A stretch of DNA of 64,000 bases, taken from NCBI GenBank assembly GCA_944322305.1, contig CALUOP010000001.1, forward strand, positions 124,001-188,000. Reading direction: 5' to 3'. Made by a program: the position numbers and the translations under genes. Positions 25,250 through 35,551 of the stretch are shown piece by piece (positions within the stretch are counted from its first letter, which is position 1; each line of letters opens with the position of its first letter). The notes under the pieces were generated by a model. That model searched no databases. It was not told the DNA's origin and saw only the letters and a program-made list of their open reading frames with translations. Source of the stretch: an uncultured Coriobacteriaceae bacterium. Lineage in GTDB: Bacteria > Actinomycetota > Coriobacteriia > Coriobacteriales > Coriobacteriaceae.

Positions 25250-25939
25250 CTACGCCAAGCCCTTTTGCACCACGGCGCCGGCGGGGCAGGCGTTGAAGCA
25301 GTTGCCGCACTCGTCGCAGCGCTCCCCCAAGATGGCGTAAGCGCCGCCGTCCGCGCCCGGAACGATGGCCTTGTGCGTGCAGGCGCCGGCGCACGCGCCA
25401 CAGGCGACGCACTTCTCCGCGTCGATGGAAAGGCCCGCGGGCTCGAGCTCGTCGCCGCCCCAGCAGAAGCGCTCGCGCAGGATCTTGTGGTCGCGATGCA
25501 CCATGTTGAAGTCGTAGTCGTACACCTCGCCGTGCGCGCGGCAGAGCACGAGCACGCGCGTGCGCGGGTACTTGTTGAGGTCGTACACCGCCACGTTGAA
25601 CTGCGGGTTAGCCGCAGCCTTCGCGCTCACCTCGTCAGGCGCAAGCAGCCGCACCCGGCCCGACACCCGCACCATGCGCCCCGGCATGAAGTGCGGCATG
25701 TTGTCCTCGTCCCACGTGCACGGGGCCTCGGTGCGCTCGCCGCACACGCTCACGCAGCCGCCCTCGACCAGCTGGCGGAAAAACGGCTTGACGTCCATGG
25801 TGCGCAGGTACAGGCCCTCGTCGTCGTACGCGAAGAAGTGCGCGATGCGGCTCTCGACCCCGCCGCGCCCGTCGAGCGTGGCGAAGCTGCAGCACCCGAT
25901 CTTCTCGAACTCCTCGTAAACCTCTTTGATGGAAAGCAT
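25250..25939 (-). CDS. FMN-binding split-barrel protein fused to 2x[4Fe-4S] ferredoxin
   Basis: A 229-aa two-domain protein. Residues 1-145 resemble the pyridoxamine 5'-phosphate oxidase-like split barrel (YEEFEKIGCCSFATLDG, ESRIAHFFAYDDEGLYLRTM, RMVRVSGRVRL), which typically binds FMN. The C-terminal 55 residues form a bacterial ferredoxin domain with two clusters, CVACGACAGACTHKAI and CDECGNCFNACPAGAV. The start is ATG 25939 because AAGGGG then sits six bases upstream; the ATG two codons earlier would have no spacing. The fusion implies electron flow between iron-sulfur clusters and a flavin; the substrate is unknown. It is the last gene of the importer/ATP-grasp group, 58 bp after the ligase. 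Confidence 0.8.
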   Translation of the reverse strand: MLSIKEVYEEFEKIGCCSFATLDGRGGVESRIAHFFAYDDEGLYLRTMDVKPFFRQLVEGGCVSVCGERTEAPCTWDEDNMPHFMPGRMVRVSGRVRLLAPDEVSAKAAANPQFNVAVYDLNKYPRTRVLVLCRAHGEVYDYDFNMVHRDHKILRERFCWGGDELEPAGLSIDAEKCVACGACAGACTHKAIVPGADGGAYAILGERCDECGNCFNACPAGAVVQKGLA

Positions 25940-25997
25940 GGGCATCCCCTTGTCCCCGGGCGTCGCCGCCCGGAATCCCTTCTGACACGGCGCGCCG

Positions 25998-26963
25998 CTA
26001 GCGGCCGGCACCTTCCAGCTCGCCTAAGCGCGCGGCGACGTAGTCGGCGTACTCGGCCATGAGGTCGTAGCCGAGCAGCTCCTCGCAGTCCTCCGACACG
26101 TTGGAAACGGAGTTGGCGTCGATGAACACGGGCGCCTCGGCGGTCTCGATCACGTCGAAGCTGCCCACCTCGAACCCGAGCAGGGCCGCGGCGCGCTCGG
26201 CGTCGGCGCGCACGCGCGCCGGGCAGTCGTCGTAGGGCTCGTAGGTGGAGCCGAAGTGGTAGGACGAGAGCCCGTTTGCGGCGATGCTGCGCCGGTGCAG
26301 GTGCGCGCAGCGGCCCGCCACGATCTCGATCCGCGTGAGAAACCCCGCCCGCGCCTGCTCGAACGCCTCCACGATGAAAACCGTGTCAGCCGGCGCGTCC
26401 GCAAAAAACGCCCGCGCCTCCCGTGCGTCCCGCAGCACCGCCGTGCGCGCGGAGCGGCCTCCGCAGTCCGGCTTGGCGACGCAGGGGTAGCCGAGCGCGT
26501 CGGGGTCGATCTCCTCCGGGCGCGCGCAGGCATACACCCGGGGCACCGCGATGCCGGCGCGCGCGAGCTCAGCCATGGCAGCGCGCTTGCTGACCTCGAA
26601 GGCGTGGGCGCGTCCGGGGTTGATGAGGACCGCGCCACGACCCGGGGCCTTCTCGACCACCGCGGCCATGTGCGCGTGCGAGGCGGCGTGCCCCCGCGCA
26701 AGCGCGCTGGCGAACACGCGGCTCACCAGCAGGCGGCAGGCAAGCGCCGCCTCCACGGCGTCCGGCCGCTCCATGTCGATCATGCGCACGGCGAGCCCGC
26801 GCGCCGCGAGCTCCTGGGCCAGCTTGAAGTCGGACCACTCGCTCGACTCGTACGCAACGCCGACCACCGGCGTGCCCGGCGCCGGGCCGTCTGCCTGGTA
26901 GGCAACCTCCCCGGAGCAAGCCGCCTCGGCGCGCGCGGCGGCGCGCTTCTCGGACCCAACCAT
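25998..26963 (-). CDS. ATP-grasp ligase (RimK-like), coupled to amino-acid importer
   Basis: A 321-aa ATP-grasp protein. Visible motifs: ALGYPCVAKPDCGGRSART (ATP-binding lysine and glycine loop, about 168-186), VFIVEAFEQARAGFLTRIEI and SFDVIETAEAPVFIDANSVSN (metal-binding acidic/Asn segment near the end). The N-terminal third (GVAYESSEWSDFKLAQELA) looks like a pre-ATP-grasp domain. Enzymes of this fold join a carboxylate to an amine via acyl phosphate. The start is ATG 26963, which overlaps the stop of the upstream ABC ATPase (TGATG) and has GGAGGG in front, so it is translationally coupled. Its job is probably tied to the imported compound (inference). The specific substrate cannot be predicted. 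Confidence 0.78.
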   Translation of the reverse strand: MVGSEKRAAARAEAACSGEVAYQADGPAPGTPVVGVAYESSEWSDFKLAQELAARGLAVRMIDMERPDAVEAALACRLLVSRVFASALARGHAASHAHMAAVVEKAPGRGAVLINPGRAHAFEVSKRAAMAELARAGIAVPRVYACARPEEIDPDALGYPCVAKPDCGGRSARTAVLRDAREARAFFADAPADTVFIVEAFEQARAGFLTRIEIVAGRCAHLHRRSIAANGLSSYHFGSTYEPYDDCPARVRADAERAAALLGFEVGSFDVIETAEAPVFIDANSVSNVSEDCEELLGYDLMAEYADYVAARLGELEGAGR

Positions 26964-27697
26964 CACACCCTCCATTCCAGCAGCTTGCCTAAGAACCGTT
27001 TGAGCTCGGGCGTGCGCGGATGCGAGAAGACCTCGGCGCTCTCGCCGTACTCGGCGAGCCGCCCGTTGCAGAGGAAGGCCACCTTGCTGCACGCGTGCCG
27101 CGCAAAGCCCATCTCGTGGGTCACCGCGACGAAGCGCGTGCCCCCGTCCTTGAGGTCGCGCAGGAGGTTCAGCACCTCGGTGGTGTACTCGGGGTCGAGC
27201 GCCGAGGTGGGCTCGTCGAGCAGCAGCATGCGCGGACGCGGAGCCACCGCCCGGGCGATCGCCACGCGCTGGCGCTGGCCGCCCGAGAGCTCCGAGGGAC
27301 GCTTGTCGGCCTCGGCGGCAAGGCCGAAGCGCTCGAGCAGCTCGTCGGCGCGGCGGCGCGCCCTGTCCTCGGCGAGGCCGTGAACCGCGCGCAGCGGCAG
27401 GGCGATGTTCTCGCGCGCCGTGAGGTGGTGGAAAAGGCCGCCGTCCTGGAAGACGAAGCCCAGGCTCGCCCGGTAGCGCGCGAGGGCCTCCCCGTCGCGG
27501 GGGACCTCCGCGCCGTCCACCCGCACCGTGCCCGCCGTGGGCGCGATCAGCCCGCCGACGATGCGCAGCAGCGTCGACTTGCCCCCGCCCGACGGGCCGA
27601 TGACGGCAAGGGTGGAGACGTCGTCGGCGAAGTCGATGCCCGCAAGCACCGGCGCGTCGGCGAAGGCGTGCGTCACGCCCTCAAGCTCAATGCGCAT
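26963..27697 (-). CDS. Amino-acid ABC importer, ATPase subunit
   Basis: A 244-aa GlnQ/TcyN-type ABC ATPase. Walker A GPSGGGKSTLL (about 34-44), Q-loop FVFQDGGLFHHL, signature LSGGQRQRVAIARA, Walker B MLLLDEPTSALDP and the H-loop VTHEMGFAR are all intact. It overlaps the permease gene by 11 bp and the downstream ATP-grasp gene by 1 bp. It powers uptake through the permease encoded just upstream. Polar amino acid specificity is inferred from family relationship and partners. Confidence 0.93.
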   Translation of the reverse strand: MRIELEGVTHAFADAPVLAGIDFADDVSTLAVIGPSGGGKSTLLRIVGGLIAPTAGTVRVDGAEVPRDGEALARYRASLGFVFQDGGLFHHLTARENIALPLRAVHGLAEDRARRRADELLERFGLAAEADKRPSELSGGQRQRVAIARAVAPRPRMLLLDEPTSALDPEYTTEVLNLLRDLKDGGTRFVAVTHEMGFARHACSKVAFLCNGRLAEYGESAEVFSHPRTPELKRFLGKLLEWRV

Positions 27698-28466
27698 AGG
27701 AGCCCCTTCTCTCGAACCAGCGGCTGACGAACATGATGGGCAGCGTCAGCACCAGGTACAGCGCCGCCAGCACCAGGTAGGTCCCGAAGAGGTTGAAGGT
27801 GCTTGCGCTGATCTCCTGCATGGTCTGCGTCAGCTCGATCACCGCGATGACCGACAGCAGCGAGGAGTCCTTGACGATGCTGGCGAACTGCCCGGTGAGC
27901 GCCGGCAGCGTGCGGCTCACCAGCTGCGGCACCACCACGTAGCGCAAGGTCTGCGCACGGGTGAAGCCCACCGCGCGGGCGGCCTCGAGCTGGCCGGAGT
28001 CGAGCGAAGAGAGGCTGCCGCGCACGATCTCGGCGATGTAGGCGCCCGAGAAGACCGACAGGATGATCACGCCGGCCGCGAAGCGGTTCTCCACGCCCCA
28101 CGCCGTGCCCACGATGTAGAAGAACAGGTAGATCTGCGCCAAAAGCGGCGTGCCGCGGATCAGCTTGACGTAGAGGTCGCACAGGTAGCGCACGGGCAGG
28201 ATGCGGCTACCCTGCCCCACCGCCACCGGCAGGCCGATAACGCAGCTGAGCACAAGGCTCGCCACCGAGATCTCGAGCGTGAGCAGAAGGCCGTCCGCGA
28301 TGCGCGTGCGGAACTGCGCCACGAAGTCCAAGTTGAGCGCGATGCCCGCCATGGCCAGCGACAGCCAGAAAAAGCCGATAACCGCGGCGCACACCAGCGC
28401 GTAGCTCGCCAGGGCTTGGGCGGGCGTGGCGCGCCCGTCCCGCCCGGCAACAAAGGGGTTGCGCAT
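27687..28466 (-). CDS. Amino-acid ABC importer, permease subunit
   Basis: A 259-aa HisM/GlnP-type inner-membrane permease with an N-terminal helix and the usual five-helix core. The ATPase-docking EAA loop is SLDSGQLEAARAVGFTRAQTLRYVVVPQ (residues about 163-190). The motif LIRGTPLLAQIYLFFY is characteristic of the polar amino acid family. Only one permease gene is present, so it should work as a homodimer. The stop overlaps the ATPase start, and the start lies directly after the stop of the substrate-binding protein. Confidence 0.93.
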   Translation of the reverse strand: MRNPFVAGRDGRATPAQALASYALVCAAVIGFFWLSLAMAGIALNLDFVAQFRTRIADGLLLTLEISVASLVLSCVIGLPVAVGQGSRILPVRYLCDLYVKLIRGTPLLAQIYLFFYIVGTAWGVENRFAAGVIILSVFSGAYIAEIVRGSLSSLDSGQLEAARAVGFTRAQTLRYVVVPQLVSRTLPALTGQFASIVKDSSLLSVIAVIELTQTMQEISASTFNLFGTYLVLAALYLVLTLPIMFVSRWFERRGSYAH

Positions 28467-29405
28467 TTACGCGTCCTTACCTTCGGAGTTTGCGGCCTCG
28501 CCCGCGTCGGCGGCGGCGCTGTCGCCCGTCGCGGCGTCCTGCTCGTCGAAGTCGAAGAACCAGCGGAAGCCCAGCTCGTCGAACGCGGCCTTCTCCTCGG
28601 CCAGGTAGGTCTCGGTGAGCTTGTCGAACTCACCGTTTTGCCTGCTTTCGGCGATAAAGGCGTTGAGCTCCTCGCGCAGTTCGTCGTCGCCCTGCTGCAC
28701 GGCGATGCCCCAGTACTCAGGGTCCTGGAAGGGGATGAACACGGCCACCGTGGTGTCGGGGTTGGCCTTTTGGTTGCGGTAGATGGTGAGCTGGTCGTAG
28801 AGGAAGCCGTCGGCGCGGCCCTGGGAGACCTCGGTCACGCAGGCGCTCTCGTCGGCCAAGCGCAGGATCTCGGCCTGGGCCAGGTTCTTGGTGGCGTACA
28901 CGTCGCCGGTCGAGCCGGTTTTCACGGCAACGGTCTTGCCCGGCTGGTTGAGGTCGTCGGCGGACTCGATTCCCGATGAGGCGTTGGCCAGGATCGCAAG
29001 CTGCGCCACCGCGTAGGGGTCGGTGAAGTCGACCTGCTCCTCGCGCTCGGGTGTGATGGTGATGGAGCTCATCACGCAGTCGGCCTTGCGCGTCTGCAGC
29101 GACGGGATGAGGCCGTCGAAGCCCATGTTCTCAACCTTGAGCTCGTACCCGTAGGCGTCGGCGAAGTCCTGCATGAAGGAGACCGAGACGCCCGTGGGGT
29201 TGCCGGCGTCGTCCTTGGTCTCGAACGGCGGGTAGGCGAGCTCCATGCCGACGGTGAGCGTGCGGCGGGAGGCCGATGCCGATCCGGCGGCGGTGCCAGC
29301 GCCTTCGGTGTCCGAGCAGCCGACCAGGGTGACGGCGGCTGTGGCGGCGGTGAGCGCCGAGGCAAAAAGCGCGCGGCGGGTAACAGGCGTGGACGAGAGG
29401 TTCAT
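28467..29405 (-). CDS. Amino-acid ABC importer, substrate-binding lipoprotein
   Basis: A 312-aa extracellular solute-binding protein of family 3. It has a twin-arginine-like RR followed by a hydrophobic stretch and lipobox LVGC (C30), so it should be a lipid-anchored protein. The binding fold starts LTVGMELAYPPFETKDD and contains GFDGLIPSLQTRKADCVMSSITITPEREEQVDFTDPY, the family signature. The C-terminus is an unusual acidic/Ala-rich tail (about residues 285-312). It is the first gene of the importer operon. Proximity to cysE and cysK makes cystine or another sulfur amino acid a plausible ligand, but nothing in the sequence proves it. Confidence 0.92.
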   Translation of the reverse strand: MNLSSTPVTRRALFASALTAATAAVTLVGCSDTEGAGTAAGSASASRRTLTVGMELAYPPFETKDDAGNPTGVSVSFMQDFADAYGYELKVENMGFDGLIPSLQTRKADCVMSSITITPEREEQVDFTDPYAVAQLAILANASSGIESADDLNQPGKTVAVKTGSTGDVYATKNLAQAEILRLADESACVTEVSQGRADGFLYDQLTIYRNQKANPDTTVAVFIPFQDPEYWGIAVQQGDDELREELNAFIAESRQNGEFDKLTETYLAEEKAAFDELGFRWFFDFDEQDAATGDSAAADAGEAANSEGKDA

Positions 29406-29495
29406 GGCGGGTCCTTTCTTGTGCGGATGGTTGAGTCCGGCGCCGGGCGCGCGGCAGCCCCTGCTTGGGCAGGCGGGCCAAGCGCCGGCGGCCGG

Positions 29496-29945
29496 CTAAC
29501 GGGAGTCGGCAGGTTTCTCGAGGGCTTGGGCGAGGTTGGCGCGCACGACTTCAAGCACGTGCACCGCGCACGCCAGCTCCTCGGCGCTCACGCCTTCTTC
29601 CCACATGGTGGCCAGCTCTTCAGAGATGGCGCGGAAGGCGGGCTCCAGCGCGCGCCCGCGCTCGGTGAGCGCCACGGTGGTTTGGCGGCGGTCGCCGGTG
29701 GCGCGCCGGGTGACGACGAGCCCCTGGGCGACGAGCTTCTTGGTAAGCGCGGTGACCGTTGACGGGTCGCGACCGATGGCGTGCGAGAGCCTGCCCATGC
29801 ACATCTCGCCATGCCGGAACAGCTGGGTGAGAATGTCGCCGTGCGAGGGTGCCAGGCTCAGCCCGCGGTCGGCCAGGCGCTTCACCAGGAACTGGTTGAG
29901 CAGCGCCCGCGTGCGCGAAACGTCGCTGGCAAAGCTTTGGTACAT
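29496..29945 (-). CDS. MarR-family transcriptional regulator
   Basis: A 149-aa winged-helix regulator. The core SLAPSHGDILTQLFRHGEMCMGRLSHAIGRDPSTVTALTKKLVAQGLV is the typical MarR recognition region, followed by the wing TRRATGDRRQTTVALTERG. The start is ATG 29945 with GGAGG just upstream. Two palindromes TTTGAYGTCAAA at 30065 and 30091 in its promoter region suggest autoregulation. It is transcribed toward the importer operon, 90 bp before the binding-protein gene, and may control it (inference). Confidence 0.88.
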   Translation of the reverse strand: MYQSFASDVSRTRALLNQFLVKRLADRGLSLAPSHGDILTQLFRHGEMCMGRLSHAIGRDPSTVTALTKKLVAQGLVVTRRATGDRRQTTVALTERGRALEPAFRAISEELATMWEEGVSAEELACAVHVLEVVRANLAQALEKPADSR

Positions 29946-30064
29946 AGGCCTCCTTCCCCTGCCACGGGCCGCAGGCGGCACGGCGCAAGCGGCGCGCAGC
30001 GGTCTCAAGCGCGGCTGCCCGCCCGTTCGGGCACGGGCGACCGTGTCCGCCCCTCCTATACTAG

Positions 30065-30102
30065 TTTGATGTCAAAGCGTTTCGAGATTGTTTGACGTCA
30101 AA
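30065..30102. promoter_or_regulatory. Paired palindromic operators, probably for the MarR protein
   Basis: TTTGATGTCAAA (30065-30076) and TTTGACGTCAAA (30091-30102) are 12-bp palindromes with centres 26 bp apart, about 2.5 helical turns. They lie 120-157 bp upstream of the MarR start. A related TTGATATCAA occurs upstream of the Tad operon. Confidence 0.6.
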
Positions 30103-30177
30103 GCATATGCGCACACAGAATCGCCATAACCGAGGTGCCCGATCGGTACGGGACAGGCAGCTGGCGTAGTCGCCTCC

Positions 30178-30289
30178 GGTTGCGGTACCCTCGCGCGCCT
30201 TTGCCCTTGCTTGCGGTGCCCGCGCGCGCTTTCGCTCTCCGCTTGCGACTCCCGCGCGCGCCTTTGACCTTCGCTTGCGGCGCCCGCGC
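30178..30289. repeat. Degenerate 31/32-bp tandem array next to element B
   Basis: Four units with the core GCTTGCGG.RCCCGCGCGCG. The TTGCG positions are 30180, 30211, 30243 and 30275 (steps 31, 32, 32). The last unit runs straight into the inverted box of element B. It lies between the MarR gene and cysE. Confidence 0.6.
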
Positions 30290-30514
30290 GTTCTTCTCGG
30301 CAGGTGCACGCAACATCAACCGTTTCAGGCTGTTTGCGCGCAAAACACCCAGCAGATGCAAAGACAACGGCCCCACCGCGTCCCGAAAACGTATACCTGC
30401 CGAGAAGAACCTGCCGAGCGCTGCGAAAAACCCTCGTGCTTCTCGCACCTGCCGAGAAAAACATGCAGAAAGGCTGCCATAACGCCTTATTCCATTGTGC
30501 TTGTCGAGAAAAAC
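30290..30514. repeat. Boxed intergenic element, copy B
   Basis: Inverted box GTTCTTCTCGGCAG (30290-30303) followed by direct boxes CTGCCGAGAAGAAC (30397), CTGCCGAGAAAAAC (30449) and TTGTCGAGAAAAAC (30501). Spacings are 94, 52 and 52 bp, identical to copy A at 24917. Also shared are GGCTGTTTGCGCGCAAA and AGCAGATGCAA. The spacer between the second and third direct boxes is about as dissimilar from copy A as random sequence, which points to selection on boxes and spacing. The stretch 29946-30606 holds no convincing gene. Confidence 0.75.
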
Positions 30515-30606
30515 GCGCGGCACCCGCGCCCGTCACGGCGCGGGCGCGCGCAGGCCCCACTTCGCATGGGTACCCGGGCCCCGTCGCAGCATGGGCGCCC
30601 GCAGGC

Positions 30607-31338
30607 TTACTTGGCGCGCGCGTCCTTTGCGGCACGGTCCTCGGCAGGGGTGCAGGGAACCTCGATCCCGCGCTCCTCGACCACGCGGCGCAGGCACTGC
30701 ACCTCGCGCACCAGGTCGCGGATGTAGGCGTTCTGCACGGTCTCGATCTCGCGCTCGGGGTCGGGCAGGAACTCCTTGTGGCTGCGCTCGTGCGCCGCCT
30801 CGTCGGCCACGCGCTTGCCGTCGCGGCGCACCACGCGCCCGGGGATGCCCACCACCGTTGAGTTCTCGGGCACGTCGTCCACCACCACGGCGCCGCCGCC
30901 CACCTTGGAGCCGCTGCCCACGTACACGTTGCCGAGCACGCACGCGCCGACGCCCACCAGCACGTTGTCGCCGAGCGTGGGGTGGCGCTTGCCCGTCTCG
31001 TGGCCGGTGCCGCCGAGCGTCACGCCCTGGTAGAGGGTGCAATCGTCGCCGATGACGGTGGTCTCGCCGATAATGACGCCCATGGCGTGGTCGATGAAGA
31101 AGCGTCGGCCGATCTGCGCGCCCGGATGGATCTCGACACCGGTGAAAAAGCGCGTGGTCTGCGAGATCACGCGGGCCAAACGCCGCCATCCGTGCGTCCA
31201 GAGCCAGTGCTCGGGGATGTGCATCCACCGCGCGTGCAACCCCGGATACGTGAGGAAGATGATGACCGAGCCCTGGGCGGCCGGGTCGCGCTCTTTCACG
31301 GCCTGGATGTCCTCTTTGATGGTGCGGAAAAACGACAT
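30607..31338 (-). CDS. cysE: Serine O-acetyltransferase
   Basis: A 243-aa left-handed beta-helix acetyltransferase making O-acetylserine, the substrate of CysK. The hexapeptide region runs from [31 protein letters not shown] through [10 protein letters not shown], with the catalytic His in FIDHAMG and in [15 protein letters not shown]. The C-terminus is longer than needed for catalysis (helical, [17 protein letters not shown]...). The start is ATG 31338, set by AGAGGGG; a longer in-frame form from 31470 would overlap the divergent promoter region. It is divergent from cysK with 229 bp between. Confidence 0.92.
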   Translation of the reverse strand: MSFFRTIKEDIQAVKERDPAAQGSVIIFLTYPGLHARWMHIPEHWLWTHGWRRLARVISQTTRFFTGVEIHPGAQIGRRFFIDHAMGVIIGETTVIGDDCTLYQGVTLGGTGHETGKRHPTLGDNVLVGVGACVLGNVYVGSGSKVGGGAVVVDDVPENSTVVGIPGRVVRRDGKRVADEAAHERSHKEFLPDPEREIETVQNAYIRDLVREVQCLRRVVEERGIEVPCTPAEDRAAKDARAK

Positions 31339-31351
31339 AAGAGCCCCTCTC

Positions 31352-31367
31352 GATTCAAGCAAGTGTA
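31352..31367 (-). promoter_or_regulatory. ACTTGCT motif upstream of cysE
   Basis: On the minus strand TACACTTGCTTGAATC lies 14-29 bp before the cysE start. It shares ACTTGCTKGA with the palindromic site before cysK. A common cysteine regulator is possible; no consensus known to me fits exactly. Confidence 0.35.
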
Positions 31368-31528
31368 CCATGACCGAAATCACGCTGCAGCTCCCTGGCC
31401 CTTCCCACGGCCTTGCTGCCGGCGCGCGGAACGCGCCTGAAACAATGTCCGCCGGCACGGCCAGAGACATATATGGGGGTACTATGCAGACAGCGCCCGG
31501 CCGTTGGGCGGCGCGCCCCTATAGGAAA

Positions 31529-31547
31529 TACTACTTGCTGGATAGTA
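31529..31547 (+). promoter_or_regulatory. Inverted repeat TACTA-N9-TAGTA upstream of cysK
   Basis: TACTACTTGCTGGATAGTA (31529-31547) lies 20-38 bp before the cysK start, close to where an operator or -10 region would be. The middle ACTTGCTGGA is shared with the cysE upstream region. Confidence 0.4.
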
Positions 31548-31567
31548 AAACTGTTGAAAGGAACGCC

Positions 31568-32497
<930 letters not shown>

Positions 32498-32573
32498 CAG
32501 GCGGGCGACAAGCACGCGCGAGCGCGCCCGCGCTTGCGCCTGCCGCCCCGCGCCGCATCCTTCTTTCACGCAA

Positions 32574-32615
32574 AACGCGCCCGGACGCAAGGAATTCCCT
32601 GCGTCCGGGCGCGTT
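32574..32615. terminator. Hairpin terminator between cysK and the DEAD-box helicase
   Basis: A perfect 16-bp stem AACGCGCCCGGACGCA / TGCGTCCGGGCGCGTT with GGAATTCC in the loop. AAAA at 32572-32575 gives the minus-strand (helicase) transcript a U-run; cysK transcripts meet only TT. Confidence 0.8.
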
Positions 32616-32692
32616 CGCGTAGAGCGCGCAGCGGCTCGGCAAAACCGGGCCGCCATCCTCACGGCCCGGGCGGGACCTGGCGCAGCGCCGCC

Positions 32693-35077
<2,385 letters not shown>

Positions 35078-35551
35078 GTAAGCGCGTTCCTTTTCCCGCG
35101 CGCGGCGCAGCTGCATGGGCAGCGCGGCCACGGAGCCGTGCTGCTGTATAGGTGCGGGGCGTTCCCGCGATGTTCATCGGATGGGGCGCAACCAACAAGG
35201 GCCGCGCGCTGCGAGCATCCGGCATGCTGCGCGCCTGAGCGCGAATCGTGTGCGCACGCCGGCAAAATCGATGGCGCAGGCGGCGAAAAGCCCCCGCGCA
35301 GTGCTCGTTACCCGGGCTGCGGAGCCCGTACCTTTGCGCGCTGTGTCTGAGCTAGCATAGCGCATGTACGCCGCCCTCCCCCAAAACCACACAGCCGGCT
35401 GTTCTGCCCGCGTACCCGGTCCGCCGCATGCAGGTCTTAGCTTCTTGCAACCACTGGCCGGACAAAACTACCCTCCCCCCTGGGGTGGGGGTGGTATACT
35501 CGGGAAGAACATCCAAGGCGCCCGGCGCCACCTGATTGCAAGGGAGCATGC
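35078..35551. other. Divergent intergenic region, helicase and copA promoters
   Basis: This 474-bp gap holds no convincing gene. On the minus strand TATGCT near 35358-35363 could be a -10 for the helicase. On the plus strand the CsoR-type operator and TATACT precede copA. A small GC hairpin (ACGGGCTCC / GGAGCCCGT type, about 35312-35332) lies between. Confidence 0.4.
35469..35500 (+). promoter_or_regulatory. CsoR-type operator and copA promoter
   Basis: TACCCTCCCCCC and GGGGTGGGGGTGGTA form a GC-tract inverted repeat (35469-35496) like the CsoR operator before the mycobacterial cso operon (TA-C-rich / G-rich-TA). It overlaps the -10 TATACT (35495-35500). The gene for a CsoR protein lies at the end of the same operon. 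Confidence 0.75.

Noticed and set aside
24642-25340. Open frames across the boxed element A
   Set aside because: Frames are open on both strands because of high GC. The direct boxes are 52 bp apart, which is not a multiple of three, so they fall in different frames. No ribosome site precedes a plausible start.
24917-30514. The two boxed elements as inverted-repeat ends of a transposon carrying the importer operon
   Set aside because: Both copies are in the same orientation, no transposase lies between them, and the enclosed genes have ordinary composition for the window. Direct-repeat recombination remains possible but is not shown.
30072-30635. Minus-strand open frame through element B, colinear with one in element A
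   Set aside because: The translations share short words (FSRQ, FARKQP, CRE.RA) simply because the elements align without gaps. Outside the boxes the similarity fades, and the frame has Arg/Ala-rich filler typical of shadow translation.
30607-31470. 287-aa CysE with an upstream start
   Set aside because: The extra residues have no family similarity, cross the divergent promoter region, and lack a ribosome site; ATG 31338 has AGAGGGG.
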